The notes beneath the pieces were generated by a model, which was given only the letters and a program-made list of their open reading frames with translations, was not told the origin of the DNA and searched no databases. Of a DNA stretch of 7,879 nt, positions 1 through 7,300 are shown one piece after another. Source of the stretch: CBDUBU01 sp965365465 (GTDB lineage Bacteria > Bacteroidota > Rhodothermia > Rhodothermales > DASSAV01); NCBI GenBank assembly GCA_965365465.1, contig CBDUBU010000186.1:1-7879 (forward strand), given 5' to 3'. Position 1 is the stretch's first letter. Each line of letters opens with the position of its first letter. The position numbers and the translations under genes were made by a program.

Positions 1-4
1 GCAA

Positions 5-268
5 GTGCAAGCGTCCGGGTCCATGTCCGTTTCCGCGCTGGGCTGCTCGCCGATGCCCATTATTCCTGAAACACCCCTTGGCGTGATCGCGCCGAATGCT
101 GACGCTCCCGACTTTGCGGACCTGCTGTCGCAGGAACTGGAAACCTTCAGGCAGCAATCCGGAACCCTCCTGCCGGAGCCGATTCCGGAAGTTGCAGAGG
201 CTATTCGAGACCGCTCCCGCAAACTGCTGAAACTCGTAGACCGCCTGTTCGACACACTCCATTTCTGA
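5..268 (+). CDS. small hypothetical protein, possibly 3' end of a larger gene
   Basis: I do not recognise this protein. The reading frame is open from the left edge of the window to a TGA at 266-268, so it may be the C-terminal part of a gene that begins outside. Possible starts are GTG at 5, ATG at 23 and ATG at 53, none with a visible Shine-Dalgarno site. The product is a Pro-rich N-terminal stretch followed by two likely amphipathic helices: an acidic one (around FADLLSQELETFRQQ) and a basic one near the end (AIRDRSRKLLKLVDRLFDTL). No signal peptide, membrane segment or catalytic motif is visible. Codon choice is GC-ending like the neighbouring genes, which supports real coding. It converges on the peptidase gene with 26 bases between the two stop codons, and no terminator hairpin is visible there. 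Confidence 0.55.
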   Translation: MQASGSMSVSALGCSPMPIIPETPLGVIAPNADAPDFADLLSQELETFRQQSGTLLPEPIPEVAEAIRDRSRKLLKLVDRLFDTLHF

Positions 269-294
269 CAGGCAGATTTTTCCAAAGGGTCAAT

Positions 295-2007
295 TCACCT
301 CGCGCCAGCTTGAAGCATTTCCTCACGAATGGCCCTGAATTCGGCCCCCGGCTTCCATTCGGGCCATTCCGAAGCTTCTGCAATCCGGTATCCGACCTGG
401 AAAAGCAGTTGCAAGTCTTCGATCCCTCCTGACAGATCCCAGTCCGGCCTGACTTCGTCTGAGGGTTTATGGTAGTCGTTTTTCGTGTATGCTTCCCGCA
501 GTTCCTGACCGTAACCGGCCGGGCGGCCGATGTAGTCATCGCCGCCGCCGGTGTAAAGCGCGGGAACGCCGCGCCGGGCGAATGCAAAATGGTCGGCCCT
601 GTAAAAGCCGCCGTTTTCCGGCTCCGGATCAGGAGCTGCTACCCTGCCCTGCTTCGCTGCTTCTTCCTGCAACAGGTCTTCGAGCGTCGTGTTGCCGTAG
701 CCGACCACTACGACGTCCTTCGTGCGCCCCGATGCATTCAAGCCGTCGATGTTGATGTTTGCCAGTGTGCGTTCAAGCGGATAGAGCGGATTGGCCGTGT
801 AGTATTTGGCCCCCAGCAAACCCTGTTCTTCGGCGGTGAGGGCCAGAAAAAGGATCGACCGGGCAGGCGCCTCCGGAAGGCGCCGGAACGCTTTCGCCAG
901 TTCCAGCAGCCCTGCCGTGCCTGATGCGTTGTCCATCGCGCCGTTATAGATCTGGTCTCCCGCCAGCGTGGTATCGCGCCCCAGGTGGTCCCAGTGCGCC
1001 GTGTACACGATGTACTCATCCTTGAGCACAGGATCTGACCCTTCCAGTTTTCCCACGACGTTGCGCGACCGGATCTTCCGGATCTCGGTGCGCAGGTGAA
1101 ACGTCGCTGTGGCGCCCAGCGGCATCGGCCTGAACGTTTTTTGCAGGGCGGCCTGCTTGAGAGCGTCCAGGTCATGGCCTGTAGCCGAGAGCAACTCCTG
1201 CGCCTTGTCCCGCGTGATCCATCCTTCCACCGGAACACGCGCTGCCGCGCTGCCCTCCTGCTCCGCATCGAAGTTCTCATGGCTCCAGCCGCCTTCCACC
1301 ACCTCGTAAGGGTAGCCTGCCGGGCCGGTTTCATGAATGATGATGGCCGCCGCCGCTCCCTTCTCCGCAGCGATCTCGTACTTGTAGGTCCACCGCCCGT
1401 AATAAGTCATCGCGCGGCCTTTGAAGACCGACGTATCCAGCTTCGAGGGGTCGTCCGGATCAGGGATCGCCGGGTCGTTGATCAGCATGAGGATCGTTTT
1501 GCCCCGCACGTCCACGTCCTTGTAGTCGTCCCAGCCGTACTCCGGAGCAACGACCCCGTAGCCCACGAAAACGATCTCGGCGTTCGTTACCTCGACTTCC
1601 GGTTGCAGTGTGTAAGAGACTGCCACGTAATCGCGCGGAAATGCGAGCGGGATGGCCTTCCCTCCTGCCGAGAAGTGCGCTTCGGGCCGGGTGGTGATGC
1701 CGACGAGGGGCACTTCCTGCACATAGGAGCCGTCGGGGTTGCCGGGTTGCAGACCGGCCTGCCGGAACTGCTCCGTCAGGTAGGCAACCGTTTTTTCCTC
1801 GCCCGGCGTGCCGGGGGCGCGGCCTTCAAAGGCATCAGAAGCCAGCGTCCGGATATGCCCGAGCAGGTCTTCCGCGTTAATGCTTTCTGCAGCCTGACGC
1901 GCCACGTCATCCGGCAGGCCCTCGCCTGCTCCGGGCCGGGGGTTGTCGCAGGAAGCAAGGGAGAGAACGAAACCGGCAAAAAGTACAAAGCGACAGATAG
2001 CTTTCAT
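295..2007 (-). CDS. M28 family zinc aminopeptidase, PA-domain-containing lipoprotein
   Basis: Secreted metallopeptidase predicted to remove N-terminal residues from peptides using two zinc ions, anchored to a membrane by lipid. The 570-residue product starts with a short basic and hydrophobic signal sequence ending in a lipobox, LASC (residues 17-20), so Cys20 should be lipidated; Asp21 follows it. A protease-associated (PA) insert lies at about residues 135-290. The M28 catalytic core spans about 310-545 with all expected ligands: His338 in AHWDHLG, Asp359 in GAMDNASG, Glu393 (general base) and Glu394 in TAEEQGLLG, Asp421 in NINIDG and His513 in YHKPSD. The length is normal for PA-containing M28 lipoproteins. 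The ATG start at 2007 is set by the signal peptide; no clear Shine-Dalgarno site precedes it. It lies 94 bases downstream of the porin-like gene on the same strand. Substrate preference cannot be read from the sequence. The family assignment is very secure. Confidence 0.96.
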   Translation of the reverse strand: MKAICRFVLFAGFVLSLASCDNPRPGAGEGLPDDVARQAAESINAEDLLGHIRTLASDAFEGRAPGTPGEEKTVAYLTEQFRQAGLQPGNPDGSYVQEVPLVGITTRPEAHFSAGGKAIPLAFPRDYVAVSYTLQPEVEVTNAEIVFVGYGVVAPEYGWDDYKDVDVRGKTILMLINDPAIPDPDDPSKLDTSVFKGRAMTYYGRWTYKYEIAAEKGAAAAIIIHETGPAGYPYEVVEGGWSHENFDAEQEGSAAARVPVEGWITRDKAQELLSATGHDLDALKQAALQKTFRPMPLGATATFHLRTEIRKIRSRNVVGKLEGSDPVLKDEYIVYTAHWDHLGRDTTLAGDQIYNGAMDNASGTAGLLELAKAFRRLPEAPARSILFLALTAEEQGLLGAKYYTANPLYPLERTLANINIDGLNASGRTKDVVVVGYGNTTLEDLLQEEAAKQGRVAAPDPEPENGGFYRADHFAFARRGVPALYTGGGDDYIGRPAGYGQELREAYTKNDYHKPSDEVRPDWDLSGGIEDLQLLFQVGYRIAEASEWPEWKPGAEFRAIREEMLQAGAR

Positions 2008-2057
2008 GCGGCGGAAAACAGGGCTTGCTCTACGAATCGTGCAGAGGCGAAAGCTAT

Positions 2058-2083
2058 GGGATGGCGGCGACAGATGCCATCCC
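2058..2083 (-). terminator. hairpin between porin-like gene and peptidase gene
   Basis: A perfect 8-bp inverted repeat (GGGATGGC at 2058-2065, GCCATCCC at 2076-2083) with a 10-base loop starts 18 bases past the stop of the porin-like gene. On the minus-strand transcript it is followed by ATAGCTTTCGCC, which has only a short U stretch, so it is a weak intrinsic terminator at best. It may instead act as an attenuator or mRNA-stabilising stem that lowers peptidase expression relative to the porin. Confidence 0.4.
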
Positions 2084-2101
2084 CGCGCTGCATGAACCTG
2101 C

Positions 2102-3319
2102 TCAGAACATATAAAACGCGGCCAGCAGGGCGCGCACGTTTACAACGGACGATTCCTGATTGTTAGCGCGGGGCCGGAACTGCTCGTCGCACCGGTCGGC
2201 GTAGAGCGCGGAGGTCACCTCGGTTTCCAGCGTCAGACGCAGGCGGCCTGCCGTGTACACGGCGCGGGGGGCTACTCGCCATAGCTGCTCCATGTTATGC
2301 GCGCGGGTTGCTGCATCGGAAGCCACGGCAACCTTGCACGCCGCGCCCAGGTTGGTCAGATAACCGGCAAAAAGGCCAAACGAAAGGGGTTCGGGGCGCG
2401 TCGTCAGGTCCACCCATCCGGAAAGCACCTTGAGCGGCTCAAAATTACCTTCGACGGTGCGGACGAAGCCGCCGGTCATCAGGTGGTCCGTCAGGTCGTT
2501 GCCATAGTTCAACTGCGTCCGGACGGCAAGGTACGGCATATTTACGAGGCCATAGGTCTGTGCGGCCCATGCCGTAAAACGATCTTCCGAGGGTTCCGGG
2601 CGCAGGGCCTTCAGGTACGCGCCTGCTCCGAAGGCGCTCCCGGTGGGCGCGATCATCTCCCCGTGAAGATGGGCCGCCGGCATCCCGGATTGCTGCTGCT
2701 GCTTGCTGCCGCCGATGTCGGAAAAGGAATCCCGTTGCTGCGACAGCGCCGTGATGAGCCGGAAAGCGCCGGGCTTCCACGTATAGCGCACCTGCGGAAG
2801 CCGCGCGAACGGCTGGAACGGCGCGCCCGCGCTCGCATTGATAACCTGCGGGTACACCGTGTTGAGCAGCGGCGACCAGTATTGCCCGGCCAGCAGTTCA
2901 TGCCGGCCCCAATCCAGGCGCACGTAGGCATGGCGCAGGCGCAGACCGTTGGCGTTGTCGTTGCTCACGCCGAAGAAATCGCCCTCGATGACGCCGGACA
3001 CGTCCGCGCCGAGGGCGCTCGTGCCGGAGCCTGCTACCTGAAGACGGGACTGGAAAGCATTGAACAGCAGGTTATCGGTTTCTGAGGCGCCGCCGCGCGG
3101 CAGGGGGAAAAGGTGCAGATGCCCTTCGCGCACCTGGAGCACCTGGCGCGTATCGTAGATGCTTTCCATTTTGACGTAGCCTCCTACCTGAATGTTCTGC
3201 GCCGCCGCGGGCGGTGCAAGAAACAGGAAACCCGCCAGAAAGAAGATCCAACCAGCAACCCTGCTCTGCCGGGTGCGCTGATCGTTTATGGATTCAGGAT
3301 GTTCAGCAACTATGTTCAT
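2102..3319 (-). CDS. porin-like outer-membrane beta-barrel protein (DcaP-like)
   Basis: Predicted outer-membrane channel of 405 residues. A 20-residue polar N-terminus precedes a hydrophobic signal core (about residues 21-38) with a likely signal peptidase I site after AAA40, so the mature protein begins QNIQVGGYVKMESIYD. That opening, and the later LRHAYVRLDWGRHELLAGQYW (starting near 127), resemble DcaP/phosphate-porin type barrels in which alternating polar and hydrophobic strands recur to the end. The protein ends AFYMF; a terminal Phe is the usual signal for barrel assembly. From memory, the segment GQYWSPLL...PFQPFARLPQVRYTW is like uncharacterised Bacteroidota porin-like proteins. Only two cysteines are present in the whole protein (328 and 377). 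A CAG-type run encodes Gln207-210. No other plausible in-frame start exists before the signal core, so the ATG at 3319 is chosen although no strong Shine-Dalgarno site is seen. The solute transported is unknown. Barrel and export are secure; the family name is less so. Confidence 0.85.
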   Translation of the reverse strand: MNIVAEHPESINDQRTRQSRVAGWIFFLAGFLFLAPPAAAQNIQVGGYVKMESIYDTRQVLQVREGHLHLFPLPRGGASETDNLLFNAFQSRLQVAGSGTSALGADVSGVIEGDFFGVSNDNANGLRLRHAYVRLDWGRHELLAGQYWSPLLNTVYPQVINASAGAPFQPFARLPQVRYTWKPGAFRLITALSQQRDSFSDIGGSKQQQQSGMPAAHLHGEMIAPTGSAFGAGAYLKALRPEPSEDRFTAWAAQTYGLVNMPYLAVRTQLNYGNDLTDHLMTGGFVRTVEGNFEPLKVLSGWVDLTTRPEPLSFGLFAGYLTNLGAACKVAVASDAATRAHNMEQLWRVAPRAVYTAGRLRLTLETEVTSALYADRCDEQFRPRANNQESSVVNVRALLAAFYMF

Positions 3320-3487
3320 CGGTTCATCTCTTGAGTGGCAAGGGCGCTGCAGGCACGGAATGTTTCAGGGCGCCCCTGCAACGGCCTTTTTTGATCGGGT
3401 GGCGCCCGGCAGAACAGGCAGTCCAGTGTTTCTTTTTGCTTTATCCCGCCGTGATTTGCGTATGGTATCGACCGGCCCGACGTAAGG

Positions 3488-3621
3488 TTAAGCAGGCTTC
3501 AGGCGCCGGTTGTAGAAACCGCACGCGCTGTTCCTGTAGCCTGGATGTCTCGCTGCGTTCAGCATGACAAGGGAGAGGCAGAGCGCCATGCCCTGCCCGA
3601 CGGCGCCTGAAATTAAGGAGG
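3488..3621. mobile_element. candidate MITE-like element with terminal inverted repeats and flanking direct repeats
   Basis: TTCAGGCGCCG at 3498-3508 is the exact reverse complement of CGGCGCCTGAA at 3601-3611, an 11-bp perfect inverted repeat bounding a 114-base segment with no coding potential. One base outside each end lie direct repeats TTAAGCAGG (3488-3496) and TTAAGGAGG (3613-3621), matching at 8 of 9 positions, as a target-site duplication would. This is the layout of a miniature non-autonomous insertion element. It is a single copy in this window and no transposase is present, so the call rests on structure alone; chance inverted repeats rich in GGCGCC do occur in such GC-rich DNA. Confidence 0.4.
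3541..3576. repeat. candidate dispersed intergenic repeat core
   Basis: The stretch with GATGTCTCGCTGCGTTCAGC followed by ATGACAAGGGA resembles a short repeat, roughly CTCGCTnCGCTCAGAATGACA, which I recall as scattered between genes in many bacterial drafts. It contains a small stem GCTG-CGTT-CAGC at 3552-3563. It sits inside the inverted repeats at 3498-3508 and 3601-3611, so the two may be one element. Only one copy is in the window, so repetition itself is not shown here. Confidence 0.35.
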
Positions 3622-3665
3622 GCGCGCCGAACGAGATGCTTCAGCCGGGAGCAAAATGACGAACT

Positions 3666-4373
3666 TCAGGCTAATAAAGGGCGAAAATGGCGTGAGGACG
3701 CGGCTGAAGGGGCGTTGATCCTTGCAGTCAGTCCTGCGCGTTTTTCACCCGCCTGCTGCACCATCTCCTCCGTGCTGGAAAGGCCGAGCTTTTCCTTGAT
3801 GTTGCGGCGGTAGGTATCGATGGTTTTGGTGCTGACGATCATCGCCTCGGCAATCTGCCGCGTGGACATTCCCTGCCCGATGTGATAAAAAGCCTCCATT
3901 TCGCGGTCGGTGAGCCGCTCGATGAGGGGCCGCGCGTTGAGTTTGCGGTGATGGACGCGCCGTTCCAGCAGCTTCTGCTGCATCTGTTCGCTGAGGTATA
4001 TCTCGCCGGAGAGTACAGCCCGGATGGCTCCGGTAATGGCGCGGGTGGCCTCTTGCTTCATGATGTAGCCGCGGGCGCCGGCTCGCAAGGCTCGTTCCGC
4101 ATAGAGACTTTCATCCATCCCGGAGACGACGAGAATGCGCAGGTCCGGATGCCGGGCCTGGAGGTGCTTGACGAGTTCGATCCCGTCAGGCCCTCCCTGA
4201 AGCGAAATGTCTACCACGACCGCGTCCGGGCGAGCGGCAGGAATCTGCGCGATGGCCTCCTGCGCCGACGCCGCTTCGCCGCATACCTCCAGGTCGCCGG
4301 TGCGTGCGACGAGCGAAGCGTAGCCTTCCCGGACCAGGGGGTGATCTTCTACGATGAATACTCTGTGCTTCAA
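3666..4373 (-). CDS. NarL/FixJ-family response regulator (receiver + LuxR-type HTH)
   Basis: DNA-binding response regulator, the likely phosphorylation partner of the kinase encoded just upstream. Receiver domain at residues 1-120 with acidic pocket Glu9-Asp10, phospho-acceptor Asp55 (AVVVDISL), Ser84 and Lys106 (GYIMKQE), all as required for activity. A LuxR-type helix-turn-helix follows at about 154-200 (LTDREMEAF...STRQIAEAM...KTIDTYRRNIKEKL). The start is a TTG at 4371-4373 that overlaps the kinase TGA as TTGA, preceded by GGAGGG at a 9-base spacing; the start is set by the conserved beta-strand VFIVED. At 235 residues it is longer than most relatives. Residues after about 208 (GEKRAGLTARINAPSAAS...) do not look like a family C-terminus, while the frame shifted by one base gives RVKNAQD then a stop at 3728-3730, so a recent frameshift is possible. 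Both functional domains lie before it. Target genes are unknown; the downstream porin-like gene is a candidate. Confidence 0.95.
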   Translation of the reverse strand: MKHRVFIVEDHPLVREGYASLVARTGDLEVCGEAASAQEAIAQIPAARPDAVVVDISLQGGPDGIELVKHLQARHPDLRILVVSGMDESLYAERALRAGARGYIMKQEATRAITGAIRAVLSGEIYLSEQMQQKLLERRVHHRKLNARPLIERLTDREMEAFYHIGQGMSTRQIAEAMIVSTKTIDTYRRNIKEKLGLSSTEEMVQQAGEKRAGLTARINAPSAASSRHFRPLLA

Positions 4374-7300
4374 AGAAAGCTGCCCTCCGGGCCGGTGGAA
4401 ACACCGTTCGCCCGCAATGGGATGGAAATGGTGATGCGCGTGCCCCGACCCGGCTCGGAGTCGATATGCATCTCGCCCCCGAAAAGCAAGAGGCGCTCGC
4501 GGACGCTGACGAGACCGAACCCGCCGGTTCCCTCTGCCAGGCGCACGGCATCGACATCAAAGCCCCGGCCTCCGTCACGAATGCTTATCGCGAGCCGGTC
4601 ATTTTCCGAACGCATTTCGATGGTTGCTTCGCGGACGCCCGAATGCTTCAGGACGTTGAAGAGCAACTCGCGCACGAGTTGAAACAGGAGCAGGCGCAAA
4701 TCATGGTTGGCGATCTGCACTTCGTCGTCGGCGCGGATTTCCACCTTCAGCGCGAAAACCTCCCGCATCTGTACGGCCAGCCACTGGAGCGTGCTGCGCA
4801 TCCCTTCCTCTTGCAGCACCGGCGGGCTGAGATCCACGGTGAGGGTGCGGGTAAGGCGAATGGCCGAGTCGATGATCTCGTTGATGCGGCTCAGGCGCTC
4901 TGCCGGAGCAGGGTATTCCTGTTCGGAGAGGTCCCCGCGAAACAGTTCGATCTGTATTTGCAGGCCGTAGAGCAACTGCTGCAAGTGGTCGTGCAGGATG
5001 ATGGCGATCCGGCGGCGCTCCCGCTGCTCGGCCAGCGTCACATTCGAGGCCAGCAGGCGCACCTGCTCGGTTCGCTCCCTGACGCGCTCTTCCAGCGTCG
5101 CGTTCAACTCGCGGAGCTGCTGCTCGCTTGCCCGGAGGGCTTCCTCGGCTTCCTTACGGCGCGTGTTGTCGCGGAGCAGCCTGGCAAACCCTCGCAAGGC
5201 GCCGTCAGCGCCGTACAGGGACATCAGGACCCCCGACGACCAGAAACGGCTGCCATCCTTGCGCCGGCGCCAGCGCTCGTCCGGCGCCGTACCGTTCCGG
5301 ATTGCAAAGTCCATTTCCGCATGGAATGGATCCTCCTTGCGATCCTCCTCCACATAGATGAGATCGCCGGTCTGCCCCAGCGCCTCGCGTTCCGAATAGC
5401 CGGTCAGGCGCTGGGCGCCTGCATTCCAGGTTATGACGCGCCCCTCCGGGTCCATGATAAAGATGGCATATTCCCTGGCATTTTCCACGAGCAGGCGGTA
5501 GCGCTCCTCGCTCTGCCGGAGCTCCTCCTCGGTTGCCTTTTGCGCCGAAATATCGACGAACGTTACCACGATGCCGTCGATCCGGTCATCCAGGGTCCGG
5601 TACGGACGCAGGCGCACCAGAAACCAGGCGCCTTCCCTGCTCCTGATCTCCCGTTCGAGCGGCGTCAGGTCGCGCAGCACCCGTTCGAGATCCTCTACCA
5701 GCAGGTCGTAGTCGACTTTGCGCGTCAGGTGCCCGATGGGCCGCCCGCGGTCGTTGGGCATGATGTTGATAACGTCTGCAACGCGCGGTGTATAGCGCTT
5801 GATGCGCAGGTTCCGATCCAGAAACAGCGTCCCGATGTCGGTTGACACCATCAGGTTTTGCAGGTCGCTGTTGGATTCGGCCAGTTCCTCGATTTTGCCT
5901 CTGAGTTCCTGGTTGACGGTCTGCAACTCCTCATTGACCGATTGCAGTTCTTCCTTGCTGGTCTCCAGTTCCTCGAGCGTGGACTTGTATTCCTCGTTGA
6001 TGGATTGCAGTTCTTCGTTGGAAGCCTTCAGTTCTTCATTAGAGGTTTCATACTCTTCGAGGTGCGTTTGCAGGCGCTCCCGCACGGCGTAGAGTTCTTC
6101 TTCGAGCCGGAGCACGACAGGGTCATTCCCGTCGCCCTCCGTTCGGGCCTCTTCTTCTGCATCCATTTCGTTGAAGATGACCAGCGCCAGCCCCTGGGTT
6201 CCGGCCTTCTCTGCGCCGGGGCGCACCATCAGTTGGACGAGTTGAGCCGCCCCGTCCAACCTGACCGGAACGGGACGCCCTCCGACTGCTTTTTTGTTTT
6301 CAAACACCTGGTACAGCGCAGCCCTTAGCTCCAGCCGCAACTCCTCGCGGACGAGCTTGATGACGTTTCGGGTAGGGACGCCGCCGGATATCAGCATATA
6401 GCGCCCTGCCGTTTCCGAGTAATGTACGACCTCGAAGTTCTCGTCTACCAGAATGCTTGGAGGCGCGTAGGCTTCGAGCATCTGGTAATGGAGTTGGGCG
6501 GCCGTACTGATCTCTTTTCTGCCTTCAAAGCCCTCCCCGATTTTCCTGACAGGCCAGAAAGAAGGGGTGCGGATTCTTGACGAGGCTGCCAGCGGCATCG
6601 CAGGAAGGCGCGGGATGACCTGGGCCGGATCTCGCCGCTGGTAGATGCGGGACTTCTTGTCCTCCACCACGAAGAGTTCGGAGGCGCCTTCCGCCGACTC
6701 TGCGCTGCCCAGAAACAGATAACCGTGCGGGCGAAGCGCGTAATGGAAAACCTCGAAAATGCGCTCCTGAAGGTCATGGTCCAGATAAATGAGTAAGTTG
6801 CGGCACGAAACAAGATCGAGCCTGGAGAACGGCGGATTTTTGAGCAGGCTGTGCGAAGCAAACAGCACCACGTCCCGGAGTTCCGACTTCACCTGATACC
6901 CGTTGCCTTCCTTGACGAAAAACCTCTTGAGCCGCTCCTCCGAAACGTCGGCGACGATGGCTTCGGGATAGCGCCCTTCGCGGGCATACGCCAGCGCCTC
7001 GTCATCGAGGTCCGATGCAAAAACCTGGATTCCGGGCGGCTGCGACATTCGGGATGCGTACTCGCACAACAGCATGGCAAGGGAATAGGCTTCTTCGCCT
7101 GTCGCGCAGCCGACCGCCCACGCCCGCACCTGATCTTCCCGGCCTTTTTCCGCAAAGATTTCCGGGATCACCTGGTTTTCCAGCGCGAGAAATGCTTCTT
7201 CGTCGCGGAAAAAGCTGGTGACGCTGATGAGCAGGTTTTTGAGCAGCGCCTGCCCCTCTCCCGGCTCGTCGCGCAGATACTCCAGGTAATCCGGCAGTTT

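Larger units (their letters stand above)
3320..3665. other. 346-base intergenic region between response regulator and porin-like gene
   Basis: No convincing gene is seen on either strand. The region should contain the promoter of the porin-like gene (reading leftwards), but I could not identify clear -35/-10 boxes or a Bacteroidota-type TAnnTTTG box. It holds an insertion-element-like inverted repeat at 3498-3611, a dispersed-repeat-like core at 3541-3576, a small palindromic stem at 3366-3378 and a T6 run on the plus strand at 3387-3392. On the plus strand a strong Shine-Dalgarno-like AAGGAGGG at 3615-3622 precedes only very short open frames. Confidence 0.6.

Noticed and set aside
1096..2166. 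356-codon open frame on the plus strand
   Set aside because: It runs opposite the PA-domain and signal-peptide part of the peptidase and across the hairpin gap; the product is Arg/His-rich and has no motif.
2297..3085. 262-codon open frame on the plus strand
   Set aside because: It is a shadow of the porin-like gene; the product is Arg-rich and lacks a motif or ribosome binding site.
3366..3392. Possible plus-strand terminator (CAGGG-CGC-CCCTG stem, then a T6 run)
   Set aside because: The T run is separated from the stem by 8 bases and no plus-strand gene lies upstream to be terminated.
3436..3466. Plus-strand promoter-like pair TTGCTT / TATGGT
   Set aside because: The 19-base spacing is poor, and no plus-strand gene follows.
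3214..3567. Plus-strand frame of 117 codons reaching into the intergenic gap
   Set aside because: It begins opposite the porin signal peptide, has no ribosome binding site, and its Arg/Cys-rich product is typical of non-coding GC-rich DNA.
3369..3607. Four GGCGCC palindromes in the gap (3369, 3401, 3502, 3602), two spacings near 100 bases
   Set aside because: The same hexamer is frequent in the coding parts of this window, so it is probably composition rather than an operator array.
4466..5845. 459-codon open frame on the plus strand
   Set aside because: It lies wholly opposite the PAS and kinase domains, whose motifs are intact on the minus strand. Long antisense frames are expected in GC-rich genes, and its product has no recognisable domain.
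5885..6058. DNA tandem repeat or CRISPR-like array
   Set aside because: The 21-base periodicity comes from heptads of a coiled coil; the DNA units vary and there are no spacers.
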